Positions 1-7,773 of a stretch of DNA of 29,141 nt are shown here, piece by piece. A model generated the notes under the pieces. It had not been told where the DNA came from. It saw nothing but the letters and a program-made list of their open reading frames with translations, and ran no database searches. The stretch is from CAZHJK01 sp964533275. GTDB lineage: Bacteria > Bacillota > Clostridia > Eubacteriales > Garciellaceae. The stretch lies in assembly GCA_964533275.1 (NCBI GenBank), contig CAZHJK010000028.1:1-29141 (forward strand). Direction: 5' to 3'. Numbering within the stretch: position 1 is the stretch's first letter; every line of letters begins with the position of its first letter. The translations under genes were made by a program, and so were the position numbers.

Positions 1-10
1 CAATTCTTCC

Positions 11-213
11 GGAACGCATTCAATGCGTTCCCTACAATAATGTTGGTATCTTTCAGAACACTTTCAATGTGTTCCCTACAATGTCGCTCTCATGTGGCGA
101 CTCTTACCACTATACTAGAATTCTTTCTCTTTGTCAATAACTTTTTTACCTGTAAAATATTTCTGTAAAATATTTCATGAATCTTCGGAACGACGAGGGC
201 GTCGATCCCTACA
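11..213. repeat. Cluster of short palindromic elements ending CCCTACA
   Basis: Three imperfectly related elements are seen. At 11-31 a perfect 10-bp inverted repeat (GGAACGCATT / AATGCGTTCC) is followed by CTACAAT. At 56-74 a 9-bp inverted repeat with one mismatch is followed by CCTACAAT. At 191-204 CGACG-AGGG-CGTCG is followed by ATCCCTACATT. A further weak stem, GTCGC/GCGAC, lies at 83-101. They resemble the small REP-like hairpin families common in bacterial intergenic DNA. Related copies lie at 2051-2115. Confidence 0.6.
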
Positions 214-257
214 TTTGTTACTAGCAGGGTTCTTCTGTTCCCTGTTCCATTGCAACT

Positions 258-320
258 GGTTATCGGTTATCGGTTATCAGTTATCAGGTATCTGGTATCT
301 GGTATCTGGTATCTGGTATC
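258..320. repeat. Degenerate tandem heptamer array, 9 units
   Basis: Nine consecutive 7-bp units are seen: GGTTATC three times, AGTTATC, AGGTATC, then TGGTATC four times. The change from GGTTATC-type to TGGTATC-type units looks like slippage within an older array. It lies in non-coding DNA, and I see no link to a specific gene. Confidence 0.75.
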
Positions 321-459
321 TTGGGTTTTCCCAAGACAGCTTAACCATAATATCATCTCTATTACTCTTTGACAAGTGGTAATTTTTTCTTTTTATTATT
401 CTTTCCATTATAAAGAATTCATCATAGTACATACGATGATAGTATACCTTTTTTAATTT

Positions 460-1245
460 TTATTTATACAGCTCTTTTTTAAATTTTTCTATTATTTTTT
501 TCTCCAACCTTGAAATAGTCATTTGGGATACCCCTAGCTTATCTGCAATTTGACTTTGGGTCTTCATATTATAAAACCTATCCTTTACTATTTCCTTCTC
601 TATATCATTAAGTTTGTCCATAGTCTTTATAAGGAAATCTTTATTATCAATCCCCTCAATATTCCTATCTGTCTCTCCTATCATATCTATTAGTGATAGC
701 TCTTTATCATCTGAATGAACCTTATAGGTCATATCCAAAGATTTTGGAGCATATGCATAGCTACCTTCCATTGCTTCTATTACTTCCTCTGTAGTCACAT
801 CTAAATTCTTTGCAATATCATCTATAGTAGGAGTTCTCAATAATTTTTGTTGCAATTCTACCTTTGTTATATTAATTTTTTGAGAGAGATTTTGAATTCT
901 TCTAGGAACACGGATTAACCATTCCTTATCTCTAAAATGTTTCTTAATTTCACCAATAATTGTGGGTGTAGCAAAACTAGCAAATTCATATCCTTTTGAA
1001 AGATCAAATCTTTCAATAGCATATATTAAACCCATACTAGCTACTTGGAATATATCCTCATAATCTGTACCCTTATTTATATATTTTTTTGATAATATTT
1101 CTGGAATATAAATAAATCTCTCAATTAATTCATTTCTAATATTAATATCCTTTGTTCTTTCATATTCTTCAAAGAGCTTATTTATATAAATTTTTTCTTC
1201 TAATACGGGGCTTTTCTGCCCATGAACTACCATTTCCTTTGCCAT
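460..1245 (-). CDS. sigB: RNA polymerase sigma factor, SigB/SigF/SigG type
   Basis: This 261-residue sigma-70 family protein is of the stress/sporulation subgroup. The region 2 core is seen at residues 60-110 (DYEDIFQVASMGLIYAIERF, then FASFATPTIIGEIKKHFRD, then a W-RVPRR motif). A region 3 helix bundle follows, and a region 4.2 helix-turn-helix lies at the C-terminus (SQIADKLGVSQMTISRLEKK). Length is normal for SigB. It is last in an operon behind rsbV and rsbW, one base after the rsbW stop, which favours SigB over SigF or SigG, although SpoIIAA/AB-SigF share the same order. DUF948 and YtxH genes upstream and a sigma-B-type promoter at 3017-3042 support SigB. It would direct general stress transcription and probably its own operon. 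Confidence 0.88.
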   Translation of the reverse strand: MAKEMVVHGQKSPVLEEKIYINKLFEEYERTKDINIRNELIERFIYIPEILSKKYINKGTDYEDIFQVASMGLIYAIERFDLSKGYEFASFATPTIIGEIKKHFRDKEWLIRVPRRIQNLSQKINITKVELQQKLLRTPTIDDIAKNLDVTTEEVIEAMEGSYAYAPKSLDMTYKVHSDDKELSLIDMIGETDRNIEGIDNKDFLIKTMDKLNDIEKEIVKDRFYNMKTQSQIADKLGVSQMTISRLEKKIIEKFKKELYK

Positions 1246-1246
1246 T

Positions 1247-1702
1247 TTAGGATTCCCCCAGGTTCTTGTACATTATAATTCTTGTCCCACAGCTTTTATT
1301 ATTGTTGAATATTTCTACATCATCCATTAATGTCTTGATTATAAATAAACCTAATCCTCCCTCCCTAGGCTTAGTTAGATCAGGCTCTTTTAATTTATCA
1401 TAATCAAATCCTTCTCCACCGTCTCTAATTTCTATTCTGAGTTTGTCCTTTAAAACTGAAAATTCTATAGAATAGTTACAATCGTTACCACAGCCATGCT
1501 TTATCGCATTAGTACAAGCCTCTGCAACAGCAACCTTTAAGTCTTCAATATCTTCAATATTAAATCCCATACGATTGGCTATACCTGATAGGGTTAAACG
1601 AGCTATGCTAACATATTCTGGTGCGTTAGGCAGAGTTAGGGATATTATATCCCCTGTTTCAATATGATTCTCATTATTATGAATTAATTGCTCTCGCATC
1701 AT
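1247..1702 (-). CDS. rsbW: Serine-protein kinase / anti-sigma factor RsbW
   Basis: This 151-residue GHKL-fold kinase binds and silences the partner sigma factor and phosphorylates the anti-anti-sigma factor RsbV. The Bergerat ATP site is complete: N box with E61 and N65 in VAEACTNAIKHG, G1 box IRDGGEGFD with D94, and G2 box EGGLGLFIIK at about 114-123. The gene starts with two ATG codons behind GGGAGG. It lies between rsbV and sigB with short gaps, the standard partner-switching arrangement. No phosphatase (RsbU/RsbP/RsbX) is present in the window, so the stress input is unknown. Confidence 0.9.
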   Translation of the reverse strand: MMREQLIHNNENHIETGDIISLTLPNAPEYVSIARLTLSGIANRMGFNIEDIEDLKVAVAEACTNAIKHGCGNDCNYSIEFSVLKDKLRIEIRDGGEGFDYDKLKEPDLTKPREGGLGLFIIKTLMDDVEIFNNNKSCGTRIIMYKNLGES

Positions 1703-1717
1703 TTCAATCCTCCCATA

Positions 1718-2032
1718 TTATTCTACAATAAATATTTTATCTAATCCTGTGATTTTCAGCAGTTTTCTTACATTTGGCTGTAGATTTTTAAGTATAAGTA
1801 CTTTTTCTTTGTCTGACATTTTTCCCCGTAAACCTATAAGAGCTCCCAGTCCCGTACTGTCAATATATTGTAAGGAAGTACCATCGATTTCTATATCAGT
1901 CATATGCTCTTCTAATAGCTGATGCATTCTATCCTTAAAATTATTAACAGTATAAACATCGGCTTCTCCTTCTAATTGAATTATCCACCTATTCTTTTCA
2001 TGATCAAATTGATCTTTTATTTGTAATATCAA
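1718..2032 (-). CDS. rsbV: Anti-anti-sigma factor RsbV (STAS domain)
   Basis: This 104-residue single STAS-domain protein carries the phosphorylation motif YIDSTGLGALIGL, with Ser59 the expected target of RsbW. Unphosphorylated RsbV binds RsbW and frees the sigma factor. The C-terminal TGLDKIF pattern is typical of the family. A good AGGAGG lies just before the ATG. The 83-bp gap to the DUF948 gene upstream holds two palindromic elements and no visible promoter, so read-through from the ytxH promoter is plausible. The alternative name SpoIIAA is less likely given the neighbours. Confidence 0.9.
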   Translation of the reverse strand: MILQIKDQFDHEKNRWIIQLEGEADVYTVNNFKDRMHQLLEEHMTDIEIDGTSLQYIDSTGLGALIGLRGKMSDKEKVLILKNLQPNVRKLLKITGLDKIFIVE

Positions 2033-2050
2033 TTATTTATCCTCCTATCC

Positions 2051-2115
2051 AGGACGACTAAAGGTGCGCCCCTACATTTCTTTCCCACTGGCGACCATAG
2101 GTACGCCCTACAATA
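2051..2115. repeat. Two REP-like elements between DUF948 gene and rsbV
   Basis: At 2051-2078 and 2090-2113 lie GGACGACTAAAGGTGCGCCC and GGCGACCATAGGTACGCC-type sequences, each followed by CTACAT or CTACAAT. They match the tail of the elements at 11-213 and resemble the degenerate GGCGACC...GGTCGCCCCTACA hairpins seen in many genomes. They sit inside the predicted stress operon. Confidence 0.55.
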
Positions 2116-2502
2116 CTATTTTTTGTTTCTCTTTAATAAGCCAGTTGCACTTTTGACTCCTTGACCTAGATTTACTAAACCCATTAAAGGTAAAATAACA
2201 TTATCCTTGCTTAATTGTACGGTTTCTTCTACCATCTGAGTAGTATTATTTAAAGATTCTATTGCTTCATTTATTTCATCCATATCTTTAACTATATCAT
2301 CAGTGATTGATGTTGCATTTTTGCTAATAGTTTTTATTTCATTAGTAATAGCATGAATATTTTCTGAATTTGCTCCTACCACCGTCCTTAATTGCTCCAT
2401 AGTTCTATTTAATCCCTGTAATACTCCCACTAGATATATGGTTAAAACTAAAAAACTTAATGCTACTATAAATACCGCTACCTGCCATAATTCTACTAGC
2501 AT
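2116..2502 (-). CDS. DUF948 family membrane-anchored stress protein (YtxG-like)
   Basis: This 128-residue protein has one N-terminal membrane helix (about residues 8-28, VAVFIVALSFLVLTIYLVGV) followed by an extended helical region rich in polar heptads (about 32-105) and a basic end (KRNKK). This is the architecture of DUF948 proteins such as B. subtilis YtxG. YtxG and YtxH are known members of the B. subtilis sigma-B regulon. Here the gene lies between ytxH and rsbV on the same strand, so it is probably in the same transcript. The molecular role of the family is not established, but a cell-envelope location is expected. Confidence 0.72.
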   Translation of the reverse strand: MLVELWQVAVFIVALSFLVLTIYLVGVLQGLNRTMEQLRTVVGANSENIHAITNEIKTISKNATSITDDIVKDMDEINEAIESLNNTTQMVEETVQLSKDNVILPLMGLVNLGQGVKSATGLLKRNKK

Positions 2503-2527
2503 AATTTCCCCCCTTATTATTTTTAAC

Positions 2528-2545
2528 GGGCACTATAGAGTGCCC
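2528..2545. other. Intercistronic hairpin between ytxH and DUF948 gene
   Basis: GGGCACT-ATAG-AGTGCCC forms a perfect 7-bp stem with a 4-base loop. No U-run follows on the minus strand, so it is more likely an RNA-processing or attenuation hairpin, or another small palindromic repeat (CCCTAG tail), than a full terminator. Confidence 0.45.
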
Positions 2546-2561
2546 TAGTTTACTCCTTAGT

Positions 2562-2981
2562 CTACTCTTCGCTACCCTCAACAATTTCTTCTATATCTTC
2601 TTCAATATCCTCAACAATCTCTTCTGCTTGTTCTTCTAATTTTTTCTTACCCTTTGCAACCTTTTCTTTAATAACTTGAGACTTCTCCTTAATAAACTCT
2701 ACCTTTTCTTGGGTAAGATCCTTGGTTTCATCAAGCTTAACCTTCAAGGCATCCTTGGTTTCCCCCACCTTATTAACCATTTGATCCTTGTATTCATTTA
2801 TTTGATTTGCAGCTAAGTCTCCCTTTTCTGCTATATTTTCCTGTAAATCTTGACCCTTTTCCTTTAATATTTTTCTTGTCTCTTCTCCCGATTGAGGTGC
2901 AAATAGAAGTCCCACTACTCCGCCTATAAGTCCACCGAAAAACATACCCTGCCAAAAATTATTTCTATCTGATTTGGACAT
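2562..2981 (-). CDS. YtxH domain stress protein
   Basis: This 139-residue protein begins with the YtxH signature: a glycine-rich membrane segment (GMFFGGLIGGVVGLLFAPQSG, about 12-32) followed by E-E-T-R-K. The rest is a long amphipathic helix with regular Lys/Glu and repeated K-E-K / T-K-D patterns, ending in a very acidic tail (EDIEEDIEEIVEGSEE). Members are general-stress proteins of unknown mechanism. It is the first gene of the predicted ytxH-DUF948-rsbV-rsbW-sigB unit and has a near-consensus sigma-B promoter directly upstream. A GGAGGG site precedes the ATG. Confidence 0.8.
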   Translation of the reverse strand: MSKSDRNNFWQGMFFGGLIGGVVGLLFAPQSGEETRKILKEKGQDLQENIAEKGDLAANQINEYKDQMVNKVGETKDALKVKLDETKDLTQEKVEFIKEKSQVIKEKVAKGKKKLEEQAEEIVEDIEEDIEEIVEGSEE

Positions 2982-3016
2982 ACCTATCCCTCCTAATTTT
3001 TATTATATTCCGTTTA

Positions 3017-3042
3017 ATACCCTAAAAAGTTAATACTAAAAC
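3017..3042 (-). promoter_or_regulatory. Sigma-B-type promoter for the ytxH...sigB operon
   Basis: On the minus strand GTTTTA (3042-3037) is followed after exactly 14 bases by GGGTAT (3022-3017). The B. subtilis sigma-B consensus is GTTTAA, 12-15 bases, GGGWAW, so this is a match with one deviation in the -35. It lies about 35 bp before the ytxH start. This fits positive autoregulation of the sigma factor and co-expression of the two stress proteins. Confidence 0.75.
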
Positions 3043-3121
3043 ATCTAATATTAACTACTACATTATATTTTAGTAACAAGAAAGGGTGCAAAAATTGAAA
3101 ATTCTAATATATACTTAATAT

Positions 3122-3388
3122 CTACCTCTCCTCTCCGAATTTATCTTCAATTAATGCCACCAAACTCTCTATTGCTTTTTCTTCATCTGGCCCAATAGCT
3201 TCTATAATAATCTCTGTTCCCACCGAAATACCTGTTGCCATAATTCCCATAATGCTTTTGGCATTTATTCTATTGCCATCCTTTACTACGAATATATCCG
3301 ATTTAAATTTATTTGCTTCCTGGATAAACATTGTTGCAGGTCTTGCATGCAATCCCTTTAAATTTTTTATTGTTATTGTCCTTCTCAT
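3122..3388 (-). CDS. ptsH: Phosphocarrier protein HPr
   Basis: This 88-residue HPr takes phosphate from enzyme I and passes it to sugar-specific EIIA domains. The active-site histidine is in GLHARPA (His14, equivalent to His15). The Firmicute regulatory serine is in NAKSIMGIM (Ser45, equivalent to Ser46), so HPr kinase control and Ser-phosphorylation signalling are possible. An AGGAGG precedes the ATG. It lies 9 bp after ptsI on the same strand, the reverse of the usual ptsH-ptsI order. Confidence 0.95.
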   Translation of the reverse strand: MRRTITIKNLKGLHARPATMFIQEANKFKSDIFVVKDGNRINAKSIMGIMATGISVGTEIIIEAIGPDEEKAIESLVALIEDKFGEER

Positions 3389-3397
3389 AGTATCCTC

Positions 3398-5128
3398 CTA
3401 CATTGTTTTTATATTTAATGTGTTTAGTTTTTTTATTATCATATCTTTTATCTCATCTGGGTTTGTCAGAGAAAGTGCCTCTTGTGCTATATTCTGTGCC
3501 TGCTTTAATGTTACACTGCGAATAATCTCTTTTATTTGGGGAATAGATTGAGGACTCATGCTAAATTCCCTAAGCCCAAATCCCAATAAAATTAAGATAC
3601 TCATGGGATCTCCTGCCATTTCTCCACACATTCCTATAGTGATGCCCCTATGTTTTGATATATCTATAATGTTTTTTATTAACCGTAGAATGGCTGGATG
3701 AAAGGGCTGGTATAAATAGGACACATTTTCATTTATTCTATCTACTGCAAGGGTATATTGACATAAATCATTTGTCCCAATACTGAAAAATTCTACCTCT
3801 CTGGCAATAATATCTGCGGTTAATGCAGCCGATGGAGTCTCTATCATTATGCCTACTTTAATATCCATATCATAGGGAATATTTTTTGCATCTAGCTCTT
3901 TCTTTGCTTCTTCTAATAATGCATTAGCCTGCTTAACTTCATCTATCCCTGTAATCATCGGATACATTATAGAGGCTTGACCAAATACACTTGCCCGTAA
4001 AATCGCCCTTAGCTGTTCCTTAAATATTTCCTCTTCTCCTAGGGATAATCGAATGGCTCTAAATCCTAAGAATGGATTTTTCTCCTGGGGGAGATTAAGG
4101 CAACTAGTACTTTTATCCCCACCAATATCTAGTGTTCTAATAATAATAGGCTTCCCCTTCATTCTTAGTAATACATCCCTATATGCTCTAAATTGTTCTT
4201 CCTCAGAGGGGTATGTATCCCTATTCATGTATAGGAATTCAGTTCTATATAAACCTATCCCCTGTCCCCCATTATTTATTACTCCATCCACTTCCTTTGG
4301 CATCCCAATATTTCCCGTTATCTTTACCCTATGTCCGTCCTTGGTTTCAGCCGGTAAATCCTTTAATTTCTGTAGTTCTTTTATATATAAATTATATTCT
4401 TCTATCTTTTTTCTATACTTATCAATCATTTCCTCCTTAGGATTTACAAAAATCCTTCCTGCTACACCATCTAGTATAATTAAATCTCCTGCCTTTACCT
4501 GGGAAGTTATGTTTCCTGCTCCTAGTACGGCTGGTATTTCAATGCTTTTTGCCATAATAGCAATATGGGAGGTCACTCCTCCTATGTCTGTCCCAAATCC
4601 TAATACCTTCTCTTTATTTAATTGCATTGTATCTGATGGTGAAAGATCATGGGCAATAATTATTGATTCCTCATCTATAGACCCTAGATCAAAGGATTGA
4701 ATTCCTAATAAATTTTTAATTATTCTCGTTCCCACATCCTTAATATCTGCTGCCCTTTCCTTTATATATTCATCCTTCATATTATCAAAGACACAGGCAA
4801 ACTTATGATATGTCTTTTTTGTTGCCAATGCAGCATTATCAAGCTGTGTCTCAATAATATACTTAATCTGTCCTATAAATTCTGGGTCCTCAAGTATTAA
4901 AAGTTGTGCCTTAAATATCATTGCTTCAGAACTTCCTAATTTAATGTAAGTTTTCTCTATAATGCTTTCTAATTGTTCCTTTGACTTCTCTACAGCTACC
5001 TGTAATTTTTCTAGCTCCGTTACTATTTCAGCCTTTTTAATTTTTTCTATGCTGACATTAATTTCTTGGTGATTAAGTACAAAGGCTTTTCCTATTGCAA
5101 TGCCAGGAGATGCTCCAATTCCTATCAT
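3398..5128 (-). CDS. ptsI: Phosphoenolpyruvate-protein phosphotransferase (PTS enzyme I)
   Basis: This 576-residue protein has the normal enzyme I length. The N-terminal HPr-binding and swivelling domain carries the phosphorylated histidine in TDIGGVTSHIAIMAKS (His188). The PEP-binding barrel shows GIGLYRTEFLYM, RTLDIGGDK, FFSIGTNDLCQYTLAVDR and the C-terminal GMCGEMAGDP with the catalytic cysteine. It transfers phosphate from PEP to HPr in the cytoplasm. It starts with ATG behind GGAGGG and is transcribed ahead of ptsH. No EII permease is encoded in the window. Confidence 0.95.
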   Translation of the reverse strand: MIGIGASPGIAIGKAFVLNHQEINVSIEKIKKAEIVTELEKLQVAVEKSKEQLESIIEKTYIKLGSSEAMIFKAQLLILEDPEFIGQIKYIIETQLDNAALATKKTYHKFACVFDNMKDEYIKERAADIKDVGTRIIKNLLGIQSFDLGSIDEESIIIAHDLSPSDTMQLNKEKVLGFGTDIGGVTSHIAIMAKSIEIPAVLGAGNITSQVKAGDLIILDGVAGRIFVNPKEEMIDKYRKKIEEYNLYIKELQKLKDLPAETKDGHRVKITGNIGMPKEVDGVINNGGQGIGLYRTEFLYMNRDTYPSEEEQFRAYRDVLLRMKGKPIIIRTLDIGGDKSTSCLNLPQEKNPFLGFRAIRLSLGEEEIFKEQLRAILRASVFGQASIMYPMITGIDEVKQANALLEEAKKELDAKNIPYDMDIKVGIMIETPSAALTADIIAREVEFFSIGTNDLCQYTLAVDRINENVSYLYQPFHPAILRLIKNIIDISKHRGITIGMCGEMAGDPMSILILLGFGLREFSMSPQSIPQIKEIIRSVTLKQAQNIAQEALSLTNPDEIKDMIIKKLNTLNIKTM

Positions 5129-5263
5129 CTAATTTCTCCCTCCATTGTGCTTATTAATTATTGTATTAATTTTCTAATCTCTCTTTTTAATATTATCATA
5201 TCCAAATTTTTTTTACTATTTGTAATTGTTTTCAGTTTAAGATATTATTGTTTTCACAAAATT

Positions 5264-5294
5264 AAAAATAAGCCAGAGTCTCTGACTTATTTTT
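5264..5294 (-). terminator. Terminator of the por operon
   Basis: A 14-base arm AAAAATAAGCCAGA (5264-5277), a 3-base loop and TCTGACTTATTTTT (5281-5294) form a long stem with one G-T/A-C mismatch. The T-rich end serves termination in either direction. It lies 26 bases downstream of the porB stop codon and separates the por genes from ptsI. Confidence 0.8.
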
Positions 5295-5319
5295 ATACTA
5301 AAGCTTTATTATTGTACTG

Positions 5320-6261
5320 TTACACTGTTTCACCACATCGATGTAATAATTCTTCCCATCTTTTATCTACCTCTGCTTGGAAGTCTTCTAATAAATGATT
5401 GTTCTCTGGTTTAAATAAATGGCTAAACCTGCCCTGTGGCTTTAAGAAGTCCTCCACTGGTCGTTTTTTTCTAGGCTTATAATTTAATTTCCATACTCCA
5501 TCAATAACTTCAAACAATGGCCAATAGCATGTTTCTACTGCAAGTTTACAAAGTTCCATTAATTTTGGTGTGTCATATCTCCAACCCCGAGGGCATGGTG
5601 CTAAAACATTTAAAAATGTTGCCCCTTTTGTATATATTGCTTTTTCAGATTTTTCATAAAGATCCTTGAAGTTCCCAATTAGTGTAGATTGACCTACATA
5701 TGGAATGTTATGGGCTGCCATAACTAGTGCAAGGTCCTTTCTGGATTGTTGCTTTCCATGAATTACTGTTCCATTTGGAGATGTCGTGGTATCTGCATAT
5801 TTAGGTGTAGCTGAGGATCTTTGTATTCCTGTATTCATATAGGCACCATTATCATAGCATACATATACCATATCATGCCCTCTTTCCATCGCACCGGAAA
5901 GGGATTGAAGCCCTATATCATAGGTTCCACCATCTCCACCAAAGGTAATAAATTTAGTATCACCTTCGCCCAGCTTTCCCTTTCTCTTCATTGCTTTGTA
6001 TGCCGCCTCTACACCCGAAACCGTAGCTGCTGCACTTTCAAAGGCACTATGGATAAAGGAATCCTTGTATGCTGTATAGGGATATATAAAGGTTGAAACC
6101 TCTAAGCATCCTGTAGCTGAGCCCACAACTGCATGATCCTCTTCCTTTAATGCCCTAAGCACTGTTCTAACTACAGGAGGAGCACCACAACCTGCACACA
6201 TTCTATGTCCACCAGTTAATCTTTCTGGTTTGCTCATTACTTCTTTAAACTTATATGCCAT
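5320..6261 (-). CDS. porB: Pyruvate:ferredoxin oxidoreductase beta subunit
   Basis: This 313-residue thiamine-diphosphate subunit has the fold start RMCAGCGAPPVVRTVL, with two Cys of the [4Fe-4S] site near residues 22-25. Two more Cys lie in SATGCLEV and LAPCPRGW. The TPP/Mg motif is FGGDGGTYDIG with YDNGAYMNTGIQRS following. With alpha, gamma and delta it forms a four-subunit enzyme that oxidises pyruvate to acetyl-CoA and CO2 and reduces ferredoxin. The order porC-porD-porA-porB is classical. A related 2-oxoacid (VOR-type) specificity cannot be excluded from sequence alone. Confidence 0.88.
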   Translation of the reverse strand: MAYKFKEVMSKPERLTGGHRMCAGCGAPPVVRTVLRALKEEDHAVVGSATGCLEVSTFIYPYTAYKDSFIHSAFESAAATVSGVEAAYKAMKRKGKLGEGDTKFITFGGDGGTYDIGLQSLSGAMERGHDMVYVCYDNGAYMNTGIQRSSATPKYADTTTSPNGTVIHGKQQSRKDLALVMAAHNIPYVGQSTLIGNFKDLYEKSEKAIYTKGATFLNVLAPCPRGWRYDTPKLMELCKLAVETCYWPLFEVIDGVWKLNYKPRKKRPVEDFLKPQGRFSHLFKPENNHLLEDFQAEVDKRWEELLHRCGETV

Positions 6262-6273
6262 TCTTTACACCTC

Positions 6274-7455
6274 CTACTCTCTTATGCCTAAATAGTTGTA
6301 TACTTTATCTGCCTTACCTGAGCTCACTATTTTACTAAGGTGATCATAAACCTTCAAAATATCATCGGTTCTAACATCTTTTCCACCTAGTCCATATATA
6401 TAGCTAATCATTTTCACAGTATTTCCAATATCATATAATGCACTTCTTATTTCAGTAAATACAGGACCACCGGCTGTTGAGAAGGATTCTGCTTTGTCCA
6501 TTACAGCTACTGCCTTAACATTCTTTAAGGCATTCATAATTTCCTGTGCTGGGAATGGCCTAAACATTCTAATCTTTAAAAGTCCTGCTTTAACACCCTT
6601 TTCTCTTAATTCATCCACAACAACCTTTGCAGTTCCAGCCGTGGAATTTAATATAACTATTGCTATTTCAGCATCTTCTAGTTTATATTCTTCAAAATAT
6701 CCGTATTTTCTACCGGTCATTTTTTCAAAATCAGCTGCTACTTCTAAAATAACCTTTTTAGCATTTTCCATTGCTACAGCCTGTTGATACTTATGTTCGA
6801 AATAATAGGGTGGCATATCTAATGGTCCTACCGCCATAGGATTATCACTATCTAATAGATAATTCTCCGGTTTGTATTCTCCCACAAATTTTACTATCTT
6901 TTCATCCTCAATTAATTCAATATTTTCAATAGCATGGCTTGTAATAAATCCATCCTGACATACCATAACAGGCAGCTTTACATCTTTATGCTCGGCGATT
7001 TTAAATGCCTGAATAAAATTATCATATGCCTCTTGATTACTTTCTGAATAGATTTGAATCCAGCCTGAATCCCTAGCGCCCATGGTATCACTATGATCAT
7101 TATGAATATTAATTGGACCGGATAATGCTCTATTCACTGCTGCTAAAACTATTGGTAATCTACTGGAGGATGCAATATATAGCATTTCCCACATTAATGC
7201 CAATCCATTAGCTGAAGTTGCTGTACAAGTCCTAGCCCCTGCAGAGGATGAACCAATACATGCACTCATTGCACTATGCTCACTTTCTACTGCAACAAAC
7301 TCTGTATCCACAGTTCCATTGGCAACAAATTGTGAAAAGTATTGAGGGATCTCAGTAGATGGTGTAATTGGGAATGCTGCCATTACATCAGGATTTATCT
7401 GCTTCATTGCTGTTGCAATTGCCTCGTTACCACTTAATCTTTCTCTAATTGCCAT
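6274..7455 (-). CDS. porA: Pyruvate:ferredoxin oxidoreductase alpha subunit
   Basis: This 393-residue subunit carries the pyrimidine-binding domain I (AAFPITPSTEIPQYFSQF, E-S-E-H-SAMSACIGSSSAGART, about 28-75), then NRALSGPINIHNDHSD and SGWIQIYSESNQEAYD, then a C-terminal transketolase-like domain II. Length and motifs fit PorA of anaerobic Firmicutes. The ATG directly follows the porD stop with GAGGGAAAG as ribosome site, and porB follows after 12 bp, so translation is likely coupled across the operon. Confidence 0.9.
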   Translation of the reverse strand: MAIRERLSGNEAIATAMKQINPDVMAAFPITPSTEIPQYFSQFVANGTVDTEFVAVESEHSAMSACIGSSSAGARTCTATSANGLALMWEMLYIASSSRLPIVLAAVNRALSGPINIHNDHSDTMGARDSGWIQIYSESNQEAYDNFIQAFKIAEHKDVKLPVMVCQDGFITSHAIENIELIEDEKIVKFVGEYKPENYLLDSDNPMAVGPLDMPPYYFEHKYQQAVAMENAKKVILEVAADFEKMTGRKYGYFEEYKLEDAEIAIVILNSTAGTAKVVVDELREKGVKAGLLKIRMFRPFPAQEIMNALKNVKAVAVMDKAESFSTAGGPVFTEIRSALYDIGNTVKMISYIYGLGGKDVRTDDILKVYDHLSKIVSSGKADKVYNYLGIRE

Positions 7456-7773
7456 TTACTTTCCCTCCTCGCTTCCTTCTTCTACGAACTTGATTGCTTC
7501 AAAGGGACAAACCGCGACGCAAACTCCACAGCCCTTGCAATGATCGTAGTCAAAGTCTAATCTTTTTCCATCTTTTACTGGTATTGATGTATCTGGACAG
7601 GTTGGTGGGCAAAGCATACATTGAGTACACTTATCCTCTAACCATATTGGCTTCATTGAACGCCAATCACCCGTCTTAAAATTATGGGCACTTCCTGCTT
7701 CATAAACCTCTCCAGCTGGAGATAATTCATGCCAAAGAGCATCTGCATTATATTTATATTTTTTCTTACCCAA
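7456..7773 (-). CDS. porD: Pyruvate:ferredoxin oxidoreductase delta subunit (2x[4Fe-4S])
   Basis: This 105-residue ferredoxin-like subunit has two cluster motifs, CTQCMLCPPTCP and CKGCGVCVAVCP, that carry electrons from PorB to ferredoxin. The N-terminus has the family W-R-x-x-KPIW segment (DWRSMKPIWLEDKC). The start is a TTG placed 7 bases after GGAGGTG. It overlaps the porC end by 8 bp, typical of coupled subunits. Confidence 0.92.
   Translation of the reverse strand: MGKKKYKYNADALWHELSPAGEVYEAGSAHNFKTGDWRSMKPIWLEDKCTQCMLCPPTCPDTSIPVKDGKRLDFDYDHCKGCGVCVAVCPFEAIKFVEEGSEEGK

Larger units (their letters stand above)
1..459. other. Gene-free left edge with short repeats
   Basis: I see no credible gene here. 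An 83-codon open frame at 131-382 runs through the heptamer array and has low-complexity content, so I treat it as chance. The stretch holds several short palindromes ending in CCCTACA (11-37, 56-80, 191-213), a tandem heptamer array (258-320) and the downstream flank of the sigma factor gene. No convincing terminator for that gene was found. Confidence 0.6.

Noticed and set aside
81..101. Shared AATGTCGCTCT string near 81 and 28935 as ends of a large repeat
   Set aside because: Similarity is limited to about 11 bases, and the flanks differ, so chance is the simpler reading.
131..382. 83-codon open frame at the left edge
   Set aside because: Its C-terminal third is a translation of the tandem heptamers and it has no ribosome site or recognisable domain.
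460..2032. SpoIIAA-SpoIIAB-SigF sporulation operon
   Set aside because: Gene order is shared, but the linked ytxH and DUF948 genes and the sigma-B-type promoter favour the stress module. The alternative is not fully excluded.
4053..4700. 215-codon plus-strand open frame inside ptsI
   Set aside because: It is fully antisense to a strongly conserved enzyme I gene and has no ribosome site or family match.
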